DNA from: Chthoniobacteraceae bacterium
GTDB taxonomy: Bacteria; Verrucomicrobiota; Verrucomicrobiia; Chthoniobacterales; Chthoniobacteraceae
NCBI GenBank assembly: GCA_028293625.1
Contig: JAQGOL010000040.1
Location: 124,001-188,000 of the forward strand
Reading direction: 5' to 3'
Length of the DNA: 64,000 nt
The notes below the pieces were generated by a model, which saw nothing but the letters and a program-made list of their open reading frames with translations, was not told the origin of the DNA and made no database searches. A program made the position numbers and the translations under genes. Shown here piece after piece: positions 7,311 to 17,100 of this stretch; position 1 is the stretch's first letter; every line of letters starts with the position of its first letter.

Positions 7311-9848
7311 ATGGATAACCCGCTTTTCACGCGCCCCGTTTTTGTCTGCTTTTTGTGGCTGACAATCTTGTTCTTAGGCTCGGTTCACGCCGATGACGCC
7401 GTTTTAACCGCCAATTTCTCCGTTGCTTCAGGTCTCATTCGCCCGCTTCACGGTATCAACAAAGGGCCGCTCGCCCCGGGAGGGATTTTTGATCTGATTA
7501 AGGAGCAAAAGGAGTTGGGGATTCCATTCACGCGCTTGCACGATTGTGGCTGGCCCAACCCGTATGTCGTCGATCATCATGCCGTTTTCCCGAACCCGGG
7601 CGCCGATCCAACCCTAGCGGAAAGTTACGACTTCCGGCTCACCGACGAATATATCGATGCGGTTCGAAAGACCGGTGCGGAACCAATCTATCGGCTCGGG
7701 GAAAGTATTGAGCACACGAGTGTGAAGCGATATGTCCATCCACCCGCCGATATGGAAAAGTGGGCGGCGATCTGCATCGGGATCATTCGGCATTACAATG
7801 AAGGCTGGGCCGATGGTTTTCATCACAATATCCGCTACTGGGAAATTTGGAACGAACCCGAGAACCGCCCCGTGATGTGGAGCGGGACCGACGAGGACTA
7901 CCTGCGGCTTTATCGCACTGCCGCGACAGCAATCAAAAAGCAGTTCCCCAATCTGAAAGTCGGCGGCCCGGCACTCGGCGCCAGCGGCAGCTTTATTAAC
8001 GGGGAATTTCGTCCGACGGACTTTGCCTCGAACTTCCTGACCATGTGCCGCAAAGAGAACGTGCCGCTGAATTTCTTCTCCTGGCATTGCTATACGGCTG
8101 ATCCCGCGGAACTTTCCGCGCGTTCACTGGCCATTCGCAAGCTACTCGATTCCAAGGGATTCACCGACACCGAAAACCATCTCAATGAATGGAATTTTCT
8201 TCCCGGCAATACATGGGGACCATTAAGCCGATCCGGCAGCTCGCGGCAGCATTACTACGAAGAAATGGCCGGCGCACCCGGAGCCGCGTTTGTTGCCGCT
8301 TCCCTCGTCGAATTGCAGGATGCGCCCGTTGACGTCTGCAATTTTTTTCACGGTGAATTGGGCGGGTTCGGCATCTTCACCGAACAAGGCGTGCCGCTCA
8401 AGGTCTACCAAGCCTTGCGTGCATTTGAGTATCTTGTCGAAACGCCCCGGCGTGTGGAAACCCAAGGTGGTGTTGCCGGGAAGCTGGCGTTTGCCGCCGG
8501 CATGAGCCGCGAGGGCCGCGATGCAACCATGCTCGTCAGCAACTTCAGCGACCCGCGTTCGGAATTTGTCCTGAACTGGAGCGGCTTTGCCTGGACTGGT
8601 GGTGTGACGGCGGAAATTCGCACGGTCGATGCCGGAAACGATTTTTCAAATGCCCGGCGCGAATTGGTTACTGGCGAAACAGGTTCGCTGCGCCTGACTT
8701 TGAAGGCCCCCGGCATTGCGCTCATTCGTCTGTACCCGGCCAATGGTGCGGCGGCAAAAACGTCGTTGTCGGTTACCGTGCCCGCCAACCGGCTCGTCTT
8801 CCAGCGTAACCAGGCTGGAAATGCTACGATTGTCATCGCCGGAAACTGCGCCTGGCCGGGAGCCTCGGTTGAAGCCAGGGTGGTAGACGTCGCCACTGGA
8901 AAGGCCGGCGACTGGACGGCGCTGGGGATGGTAGAGCCCGATTTGAGCTACCGGGGCAAGCTCACGGCCGCGGCGGGCTGGTATTCGCTGGAAGTCCGCA
9001 CGCGTGCCGATGGGATTTCGGTCATGGCAACCGTTGAAAGGGTCGGCGTGGGGGAAGTATTCGTCGTGGTCGGTCATTCTGTGGCCCAAGGAGGCCAGAT
9101 CAATCTCTCCGGAGCCAAAGATGACCGCGTCAGCACCATCGCACTGCCGGCCGGCGACATGCAGTCGCAGCGCCTATACAAATTTAGCGGTGACGCGCGT
9201 TTTCTGCCTGAAGCCGTCGGTAAACATTTTTCTTCCAACGTCCAGCCTGCTCCTGCCGGCAGCGGTACTTACTTCTGGGCCGCGTTTGCGGAGCACGTCG
9301 CCAAGGCGCAAAATGTCCCGGTTCTGCTGTTGAATGCCGCCTTCGGTGGGACAAGCCTCGAGCACTGGGCTAAATCCGCGCACGGTGAACAGTTCGTGCA
9401 TCCGTTTGTCATTTCATCAATCCGGATGCCGTATATTCGCCTGGAACACGCGCTCACGAAGTATTGTTCAGTAACCGGTCTGCGGGCGATCCTCGCCGAT
9501 CAAGGTCAGAATGATTGGCCGGAAAAGGACGAAAACAAGATCGTCGCCAACTACAAAATCTGGATCGAGCAGGCTCGCAAGGACGCCGGCTTCCCAAACC
9601 TTGCCGTGGTAGTAAACCGTCAGTCGCCTCCCGACGGATTTGGCCAGATCCGCCGTGTCCAGGAGCGTATGATCAACGAACACCCTTATTGTTTTCCGGG
9701 CGCTGACTACGACACCCTCGGCAAGGCGGACACGGTCGACAAAGTCCACCTGAGCGAGTCCGGCGAAAAAAAAGCGGCGCAGCTTTGGGCGGATTCACTG
9801 AATGCAGACTTCTTCAAGGCTGCAGTCCCATTGCAGGCAAAGTTTTAA
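7311..9848 (+). CDS. Secreted GH39-like glycosidase fused to SGNH esterase domain
   Basis: I chose the ATG at 7311 because a standard signal peptide follows ('FVCFLWLTILFLGSVHA'); a TTG-initiated frame extends upstream to 7281. The mature N-terminal part (about 40-460) is a clan GH-A TIM barrel of the GH39 type, with the acid/base Glu182 in 'WNEPEN' and a likely nucleophile Glu293 in 'LNEWNF'. A beta-sandwich linker is followed by an SGNH/sialate-esterase-like domain (about 580-840): Ser590 in 'GHS', 'GGTSLEHW', 'DQGQND', and the catalytic Asp810/His813 in 'DKVH'. The fusion suggests one enzyme that deacetylates and cleaves a plant or algal xylan-like glycan. It closely follows the PEP-CTERM propeller gene. 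Exact substrate unknown. Confidence 0.8.
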   Translation: MDNPLFTRPVFVCFLWLTILFLGSVHADDAVLTANFSVASGLIRPLHGINKGPLAPGGIFDLIKEQKELGIPFTRLHDCGWPNPYVVDHHAVFPNPGADPTLAESYDFRLTDEYIDAVRKTGAEPIYRLGESIEHTSVKRYVHPPADMEKWAAICIGIIRHYNEGWADGFHHNIRYWEIWNEPENRPVMWSGTDEDYLRLYRTAATAIKKQFPNLKVGGPALGASGSFINGEFRPTDFASNFLTMCRKENVPLNFFSWHCYTADPAELSARSLAIRKLLDSKGFTDTENHLNEWNFLPGNTWGPLSRSGSSRQHYYEEMAGAPGAAFVAASLVELQDAPVDVCNFFHGELGGFGIFTEQGVPLKVYQALRAFEYLVETPRRVETQGGVAGKLAFAAGMSREGRDATMLVSNFSDPRSEFVLNWSGFAWTGGVTAEIRTVDAGNDFSNARRELVTGETGSLRLTLKAPGIALIRLYPANGAAAKTSLSVTVPANRLVFQRNQAGNATIVIAGNCAWPGASVEARVVDVATGKAGDWTALGMVEPDLSYRGKLTAAAGWYSLEVRTRADGISVMATVERVGVGEVFVVVGHSVAQGGQINLSGAKDDRVSTIALPAGDMQSQRLYKFSGDARFLPEAVGKHFSSNVQPAPAGSGTYFWAAFAEHVAKAQNVPVLLLNAAFGGTSLEHWAKSAHGEQFVHPFVISSIRMPYIRLEHALTKYCSVTGLRAILADQGQNDWPEKDENKIVANYKIWIEQARKDAGFPNLAVVVNRQSPPDGFGQIRRVQERMINEHPYCFPGADYDTLGKADTVDKVHLSESGEKKAAQLWADSLNADFFKAAVPLQAKF

Positions 9849-9877
9849 AGTAACCGATATCACCCTAAATCGATCCT

Positions 9878-10291
9878 ATGCCGAACTCATTTTTTACTGG
9901 CGGATGCCTATGCGGTGCGATTCGCTACGAATGCAGCTCGCGGCCGATTATCATGCTTAATTGTCACTGCCGCGATTGCCAGCAACTATCCGGCGGCCCG
10001 TTCACGCCGGTCGTTTATGTGCCGGCCAAAGCTTTCAAAGTGACCAAAGGTGCGCTTCACCACTACACAACTCCGAGCATTGCCAACGGACATAACAAAC
10101 GCGGCTTTTGCGCGAATTGCGGCTCCCGAATTACAGGGGCCGAAACCGAGCGCGGCATCGGCATTACGGCCTCCAGTTTGGATGATCCCCGCTGGTTTCA
10201 GCCGAAAATGAACGTTTGGGTGTCTGACGCGCAACCTTGGGATATGTTAGATCCGCAACTGCCAGGTTTCGATCGCTATCCTCCGTCCTAG
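9878..10291 (+). CDS. GFA / CENP-V domain protein
   Basis: The 137-residue protein has the two zinc clusters of the glutathione-dependent formaldehyde-activating (GFA) fold: 'GGCLCGAIRY' with C10/C12, 'NCHCRDCQ' with C29/C31/C34, and 'FCANCGS' with C78/C81. Members were first described as binding S-hydroxymethyl-glutathione precursors, but most homologues have no proven reaction, so only the fold is claimed. The length is normal for a single-domain member. It starts 29 bp after the glycosidase-esterase and may be read through from it. Confidence 0.9.
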   Translation: MPNSFFTGGCLCGAIRYECSSRPIIMLNCHCRDCQQLSGGPFTPVVYVPAKAFKVTKGALHHYTTPSIANGHNKRGFCANCGSRITGAETERGIGITASSLDDPRWFQPKMNVWVSDAQPWDMLDPQLPGFDRYPPS

Positions 10292-10456
10292 CAAAGGCCC
10301 TGCATGCCGCTCATCGCTCTTTCAAAGATGGGGTTCCATGAGGGATGGGGCCAGTGCGCGGGCACCTCGCCGCTCCGGTGGAAAAAGGACGAACAAAGCT
10401 GCTCTTCCGAATCTGGAAGTTATCATTGGACGATCCACGTAGCCGTGCAATCGAGC

Positions 10457-12745
10457 CTAATTCCGCCTATCCGGCGCTTTGCGCCGCCGTTTATTAAGAA
10501 TCACAGCGAGTCCACCAAGTGCAAGTAAAAGGGCGCCTGGCTCAGGAACAACGTAGTTGAGCTGCAGATCGTTTCCGGATGCCGAAACGTAAAAGAATCC
10601 GGACCGAGGATTAGCAAAGCCGGTGGAATCAATTGCAAAAGCGTTTGAGTTGTATCCGCCAATTCCCTGAGTGGCCGTGCTGAAGATCCAACTATAGTTT
10701 TGATTAAAATCAAACCTGGCAAGTGGCCCGCCAACGCCAGCAGCGGTTAGCGTGGAAAGTTCAAGCGTGAAAGGCGCGGCCGTTGTGGCGGTCAGTTCAA
10801 GCGCGCCCGTCATCGTCACCATATCCCATCCAACTCCCGCACTCCCATTTGGATCGCCGATTTCAAAAAGCAACCGGCCTCCCCCAGCCCATGTCTGGCC
10901 GACGCTGTTGAGTTTGCCTATATTGTTTCCCGGGGATAACCGATCGCCGGCGCCAACTTCAAAGGGGCGGTTAATCGTGCCACTTCCAGACACGGTGCCA
11001 CTATCAATCAATAGATCACCGCTCCCGTTCAAGGTGCCCGCCACAACCAGCTTCGAGTTGGCGCCAACCACCACGCGTCCATTGCCGTTCAGTGAGGTCC
11101 CGGCGGCGATTTGAAGTGTGCCACTCGTGATGATCGTGTCGTTTAGATAAGTCTTGTTCGCTCCGGCAAACAAGACCGTCCCGCTGCCGGTTATTTTGAG
11201 CGTTGAGCCAGCCGCACCGCCTGAAACGGCTCCCGAGAAGCTTAGCCGGTCAGTTGTCGCGCGAGCCGACAACGCCACCTCGGTGGCTCCGGATGCGAGC
11301 AGGACCGCCCCCGTATAGCTTGCGCCATTTACGGCATTTTGCGCGCCCAGAATCTTGGGCTCGGCGCCGTTTTCTATGCTGAAAGCTCTGTCGACACTAA
11401 ACGGACCGTCAATCCAAACAGCCGCCGCGGGATCCCCGATGGTGCCGCCTCCTCCGATCGAGACCGTTTCGGAACTCTTTCCAAGCGTGCCGGAAGTTGC
11501 CACAGGCGCATTCCCTTGCAAGTAGAGTTCCCCGCTAAAAACCGACAGCGCTCCGGTGTAGGTATTAACTCCGCTCAAGTAAGTCGTGCCTCCCCCAAGA
11601 AGGATTTGGCCTCCGATCGAGATGGCGCCCGAAACTCGAAGGGTTCCGCCGCCGGTTTTATAAAACCCGGACGAACCGTCCATCGGACCTGAAATGGAAA
11701 CATCAGCACCGGAACCGATGCGGAAAAGATTAAAGGAGCCAAGGGTCAAAGGCGCGGAAATCACGGTCACGCCTGCGGTCGCGGTAATGCCGCTATTGAC
11801 CTTGAGTTTGCTTCCATTGGAGCTGGCAATAGAGATTCCCGCGGTCGAGCCAAGTGTCAGCAGGCTTACTTCACGCGAGCTATCCAGTGTGACGGCTGCG
11901 GCGCCGTTGAAAGTCACATTGCCGCGAGGAGACGGGACGGTGCCCGAAACCCAGTTTGCCCCGCTGCTCCATTTGACATCGCCGCCGCCACCGCCGCCAT
12001 TCCAAACCCGCGTGGAAGGGGTGGCTTCCAAATACGTCGCAGACGTGTCAAGTATGGTCTGCTGGAGGCTGCTGCTTGATCCGACCGACTGCCAGGTAAT
12101 CGTGTAGTCTTTCGTATTGAGCCCGCTGAGATCCCATTGCGCGGAAATTCGGTTTCGCAAACTAAACCCGAAGGACGATCCGGATGCCTGATATTCCGTG
12201 ATGAAGTTGACAGGCGTAATCGAAACCGGACTGCCGGCAACAAGGTAGGTCAGTTTCAGCGTCGAATAGTCGATCAGTGAACCATCCGTTTGCCATTGCA
12301 GGTTGACGCTTCCAAGCGCATACGACGTTGAATCCTGGAGTTCGAATCCGGTCGGACCGGAGAAGCTGTAAATGTTGCCGGTCGTGCCCGGACCAACCAC
12401 CAGGGCTCGCGATTCCAACTTTTGCGTAATCGTGGGATTGGCGGCGGACCAGAATGCGTACGGATCGAATGGGTTCGAATTTGAGGGAGGAACGACCAAA
12501 GCTTCCGACGCCAGCCCTCCAATGCCGTTTGGCGCAGCCATGTCGGGATAGTTCGCACCATTATAAGGCGAGTAGAAAATGTCCCAATTCGAATACTCGG
12601 AATTCGCCGTATCGCGATAGACCGGAGTAATAAATTGCGAAGGATTGGTGAAGAAACTTTGCGCAGGCAGTGAACTCAGCGGCGCGGCTGCAGCTAGAAC
12701 TGCCAGAACTCGGCGCAGGCGCGAGACAGTAGATAAATTATACAT
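10457..12745 (-). CDS. Autotransporter-associated beta-strand repeat protein, PEP-CTERM
   Basis: I placed the start at the ATG at 12745 ('MYNLSTVSRLRRVLAVL', a signal peptide); the upstream extension starts with TTG. The 762-residue protein has Gly/Ser/Thr-rich repeated strands such as 'GTLRVSGAISIGGQILL', 'LSGVNTYTGALSVFSGELYL' and 'GSGTVLFAGANKTY', which match the PATR/beta-helix repeats of large surface proteins. It ends with 'VVPEPGALLLALGGLAVIL' and a basic tail, a PEP-CTERM sorting signal. No autotransporter barrel is present, so despite the repeat name it is likely delivered by exosortase. Function is probably adhesion or surface-layer structure. Confidence 0.82.
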   Translation of the reverse strand: MYNLSTVSRLRRVLAVLAAAAPLSSLPAQSFFTNPSQFITPVYRDTANSEYSNWDIFYSPYNGANYPDMAAPNGIGGLASEALVVPPSNSNPFDPYAFWSAANPTITQKLESRALVVGPGTTGNIYSFSGPTGFELQDSTSYALGSVNLQWQTDGSLIDYSTLKLTYLVAGSPVSITPVNFITEYQASGSSFGFSLRNRISAQWDLSGLNTKDYTITWQSVGSSSSLQQTILDTSATYLEATPSTRVWNGGGGGGDVKWSSGANWVSGTVPSPRGNVTFNGAAAVTLDSSREVSLLTLGSTAGISIASSNGSKLKVNSGITATAGVTVISAPLTLGSFNLFRIGSGADVSISGPMDGSSGFYKTGGGTLRVSGAISIGGQILLGGGTTYLSGVNTYTGALSVFSGELYLQGNAPVATSGTLGKSSETVSIGGGGTIGDPAAAVWIDGPFSVDRAFSIENGAEPKILGAQNAVNGASYTGAVLLASGATEVALSARATTDRLSFSGAVSGGAAGSTLKITGSGTVLFAGANKTYLNDTIITSGTLQIAAGTSLNGNGRVVVGANSKLVVAGTLNGSGDLLIDSGTVSGSGTINRPFEVGAGDRLSPGNNIGKLNSVGQTWAGGGRLLFEIGDPNGSAGVGWDMVTMTGALELTATTAAPFTLELSTLTAAGVGGPLARFDFNQNYSWIFSTATQGIGGYNSNAFAIDSTGFANPRSGFFYVSASGNDLQLNYVVPEPGALLLALGGLAVILNKRRRKAPDRRN

Positions 12746-13227
12746 TAAATAAAACGAGTGCAACGAAGTGCGGCGACCTCTTCAAAGTGACGGCGCTTGA
12801 ATCGTAAGGTTGGTCCGAAACGAAATTACAAATGCTCGCAAATGTGCTGCCCTGTCGGTGGTATGCCGAAAAACGATTGAGGCCAAAGCAGCGACGCCTG
12901 CAAAGCGGAGTGATCATGCGCACTCTTTCTAGAAGGTTCCCGCCGGATGCACTTCCTTGTGATTGCCTTTTCGGTGCGCCAAATTGCGTTTCCAGGGAAA
13001 GGAAATAGCAACAAAGGACGTATACGGTATGCGCGGCAAAGGTGCCCGGTTTTCCTCGCAGCCGGGCTGCTCTATTGAGCGACCTCCTACTATCCGCCTA
13101 ATCCAGACAAGTCCGGATAGAGACATTCTGAAAGCAATCCAGAGTATCTTTTTCCAGGCTTATCGCTGCCATCGGTAAACGGCGGGACGTTTTCGAATAA
13201 CGCAATCCTATGCTTATCCCGGCCGCC
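12746..13227. other. Intergenic region, no gene supported
   Basis: About 480 bp between the upstream end of the beta-strand-repeat gene and the stop of the DUF4198-like gene. Short frames occur on both strands but none has protein-like composition. It presumably holds the promoter of the minus-strand surface-protein gene. I see no hairpin strong enough to call. Confidence 0.5.
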
Positions 13228-13995
13228 TCAAGGCTGGCGCCAGGAAAGTGAGCAATTATGACTGATTACATCGTAGGCTTTGCCGCCAAAGTAGCCCGGC
13301 ATCACCTCCCGCTGGTGGGCGGCCGCAAGCAGATACAAACCTGGTTTGGTCGCCGTAAAATAGACCGCGCCCTCGGTATCGGACTTAAGTTCCTGGTCAG
13401 CTTCGGCCGGCGAATACAGTTTTACATTCACGCCGGCAAGCGGTTGACCACGAAAATAGACGCAGACCTTCCCCGGGGTGCCAGTCGGTACAAGGTCGAA
13501 GTTAAGCGCCGGTTGCGCTGCGACAGCCGGGGTCGATTGCCAGCGGGCGTAAAAGAAAGGTTTGCGAGCGGGTTTCGCCGGGTCGCCGGGTTTACCCATC
13601 ACCGTAAAGCCGGTTTCAATCTGCACCGGCATCGATGCCTGTGCGCCAGCAAGAAGGAAACCGTCGGCGTTCTTTTGCACCTCAAACGCCTGCACTTTCC
13701 CGGCTCGAATCTCGCGTTCTTCCTTGCCGGCGCGGAGCTCTTCACCGGTCTTGTTTTCGCCGGCTTTGGTCTCCGCACCCGGAGTCCATGCAAAGGGCAA
13801 AGTGAGAGCATCGAGTGCGCCGGGAGATTTCTCAAATTTCTCACCGTATTCTGCAAAGCGCACGAAGAGGCGCCCGTCAGGAGTATCTTCGATCCAGACC
13901 TCGTGAGCGTAAGCGGGGAAAGCCAGTCCGCACGCAGCGACGGTGAACATGATGCGGGTGGCCCGGCACAGAATTGGGAAGTTTGGAGTTTTCAT
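13228..13995 (-). CDS. Periplasmic DUF4198-like protein
   Basis: I chose the ATG at 13995 because the product then starts 'MKTPNFPILCRATRIMF' with a signal peptide ending 'AYAHEVWIED'. The 'AHEVWIE' just after the cleavage site is a hallmark of DUF4198-type periplasmic proteins, seen near metal (Ni/Co) uptake or TonB systems. The 255-residue protein has a second beta-sandwich half: 'PLAGVNVKLYSPAE' and 'TKPGLYLLAAAHQRE', resembling a carboxypeptidase regulatory-like fold. No transporter gene is adjacent here, so its partner is unknown. Confidence 0.65.
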   Translation of the reverse strand: MKTPNFPILCRATRIMFTVAACGLAFPAYAHEVWIEDTPDGRLFVRFAEYGEKFEKSPGALDALTLPFAWTPGAETKAGENKTGEELRAGKEEREIRAGKVQAFEVQKNADGFLLAGAQASMPVQIETGFTVMGKPGDPAKPARKPFFYARWQSTPAVAAQPALNFDLVPTGTPGKVCVYFRGQPLAGVNVKLYSPAEADQELKSDTEGAVYFTATKPGLYLLAAAHQREVMPGYFGGKAYDVISHNCSLSWRQP

Positions 13996-14187
13996 AATAG
14001 ACGAGTCGTCGGCTGAGTCGCTCCAAAGTGAGCGAACATCAGGACGATCTTCGTGAAATATGTAACTCGTATGGAATCCGGGCGCGTCCTCGCGCTTGCC
14101 ATTCTTTGTCGTCGAATTGCCGGTGGCGCGCCCCAAGGGAGACGCCGTTGCTTTGGCCGTTGGATTCCTGGCGGCTGACAGAGAGAC

Positions 14188-17100
14188 CTATGTGCGGCGG
14201 CGATAGCGGCGCAGTCCCAGGAGCACACTGGACGCCGTTCCGATCATTGCAAAGCAAGTTGGCTCGGGTATTACCTTAAGAACCAGATCGTTGCCACCCG
14301 CGTTAAACCCAGCGGCGCCTCCGATTTCACTATTGCCATCAAAACTCACCTCAAACAGTTGATTGGCAATAGTTAAGACGCCTCCGTCGCCTACGCCATT
14401 CAGCGTTCCGGTGGTTGTTCCGCCGCCGCTGTTAATAAGCACGTAAAAGAGATCTCCCTCTGCCGGGGTAAACCCAAGCAGTGATCCTTGCAAATCGCCG
14501 GCAAGCACCACATCGGAGTCCACGATCAAGCGGCTGTATTGGGAAACGGCGGTTGTTCCGTTGAATTCAAGTTTAAGATGCGCGCCACTATTCAGATTAA
14601 AAGCACCGGTGGTAGTTAGCGAGCTGGTACCCGGCAATGGAGCAAGAGTGCCGTTCGCATTTACAGTAACTCCTCCGGTTACGACTCCCGTCCCATTCAT
14701 TACGCCCTCCACGATAAATGAGCCTGCCGCGCTTCCACTCACGGTGAGCGTCTGCGCGCCGCCGATGACTGCGCCGTTTGTCTGCGCGCTCATATCGAGC
14801 GTGGCGCCTGCTTTAACGTCGATCGCCGTGCTGCCGGCAATCGTGCCGGTGATCACCAGCTTTCCGGCGGCAACAGTCGTCGGGCCACTATAGCTGTTGT
14901 CACCAAACAGAGACAACGTCCCCAAACCTTTCTTGACGATGCCGCCGTCGGCAACGCTAACAGGTGATGTCGCGCTTCCGATATCGAGGGTGCCAGAAAT
15001 ATCGAATTGGCGATCGGAGAACTGTAGGTCGACCACCGCTTTCACCGCGGTAAGAGTTGGGGTTAGCCCGTTGATATGGCTTGCGCCCGTCGAGATGACG
15101 TCGCCACTAAGATTTACAATACTTCCCACGGAATTCGCCGCCACCGCGCTTGGCCCGGCATTCAGGTTGATCGTGCCGCTGGAAAGCGTCAGCCCGCCCG
15201 CCCCGATGTTCAATATGCTTTCCTGCCCGACCGACGCGCTGCCGCCATCGAGATTAATCGAGCCGCCTGAAATCTCCACTGCCGCGGAACTGATCCCGCC
15301 TCCCCGCTGGGCCAATGCGGTGCCTCCAGTGACTTTCAATAATCCGGTGATGGTAAAAGCGCCCAATGTGGAATTACGGCCCGAACCAAACGTCCCGCTA
15401 TTGATGGTCAGGTTGGCAATCGTATCGGTGGCGCCGGGATTGGTCGGCGCCGTGCTCGCGGGGTCTCCGAAATTACCCCCGTTAAGCGTTACCGACGCGA
15501 AGTCGGCGATCTGATTGCTGACGTTGTGCCCATTATAAGTAAAGCGGCCGCCGGCGTTAATGATCATATCTCCGGGGATGGCATCAAACCCTGCACCTTT
15601 ATTGGCATTGAGTGTTCCCGCGTTGATTGTCGTGACTCCTGAGTAAACGTTGGAAGTCGCGCCTCCCAGTGTCACGATCCCTGCGCCAATCTTGGTCAAA
15701 CCGCCAACTCCCGCGATCGCGCCATTGAGATTGACTGTATTATTAACAGCAGCTTCCAGCGTGCTGGTTACCGGCATTTCGACGTTGCCATTATAAGTAT
15801 CAACCTGGGCAGCTTGCGTCTGGCGAATCGTGCCGCCATTCAGCGCGATATCGTTGGGAAAGGTTCGTCCCCCCGAACCTTCCAATGCACCGCCGGCATT
15901 GACGGTCACGATGCTTGTTCCAAAGGCATCATTGTGGCCGCCTTGAAGCACGCCGCTGTTGATGAAGACTCCGCCCAGCCCGGTTGTGGCATTTCCGATG
16001 CCGGCTACATTGCTGCCGGTCTTTATCAGAGTAAACCCGAGTGCGTCGTTAATAAGTGTGCTTAGATGACCGAGTTCAAATCGGCCTCCGTCGCTGCCGA
16101 TCGTAGTATCGCCGTTCAGGATGAACTTGTCGTAGGAAGCCGAGGTATTGTCCGCTCCTGAATTAAAGACGGCTCCGGTGTTTGGCGCGCCAGTGCCTGT
16201 TCCGCTCACCACAAGCACATAGCCATGCCCTGCCAGAGACTGGCCGTTCAAATCAAGCGCTGCGCCTGGTGCGATGGTCGTCTGCGCACCAGTACCTCCG
16301 CCGGCCTGACCGTTTGCAAGCCGCAGGATGCCCGTAGAGATCAGGATTCCGCCGGTAAACGTATTGGCCCCGGCCAGCACAAGATTGCCGGTTCCTTTCT
16401 TAATTAATATCCCGGTACCCGAAATTGGGCCTGAAAAGGTAATCGCGTTATCGGATTTCACTGTGCCGCCGCCGTCATTGACCGTGATTTGCCGATCCGT
16501 GGCGCCCGAGGCTCCGGTAAACTCAAGCGTGCCGCCGTTGAAAACCAGACTCGTTCCCGCTCCAAGCGGGCTATTCAGTCCGTTATTGGCCAAAGCGCCC
16601 ACGATGACGGTTCCGGCATCCATTTGAACCGAACCGGTAAAGCTATTCGCATTGGAAATAGTCACGGTTCCGGTTCCGGCTTTAATAATGCCGCCAGTTC
16701 CCGCGATGGCTTTGCTGCCGGTGATAGTGAAGTTCTTCGCGCTATTGTTGAACTCAACGACGTTAGGGGTCACGTCCTCCACGCTGACATCGACGGTGGT
16801 CGCTGTCGCGCTGTCGCGAAACAACACGTTGTCCTTGGATATAAAGTCGGTCTTGGTGGCGTTGTTTGAATTAAGCACCCAATTCTTGGCGCCTCCCAAC
16901 GTTGCCGTACTCCATTGATTGTTCAAGGCTCCGGTCCACACTGGAAAATCGACACCCGAAATATCGAGATCAATCGAGCTGTTGGCGACATTGTTAACCA
17001 GCGCTGCAATGACTCGCGGGGTCGGTAAAGTTCCAAGCTTAAATCCTGCAAATCCAGTTCCCCCAAGCGCTCCTTCGTAATCGACCAGAACCATCTGGCC

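Noticed and set aside
10304..10528. 74-residue plus-strand frame after the GFA gene
   Set aside because: No family resemblance, no ribosome site, and it runs into the PEP-CTERM end of the opposite gene.
12963..13178. 71-residue plus-strand frame in the 12.7-13.2 kb gap
   Set aside because: No motif, odd composition, no neighbour on that strand.
13258..14016. 252-residue plus-strand frame
   Set aside because: Lies opposite the DUF4198-like gene, which has a clear signal peptide and family start; the plus frame has no motif.
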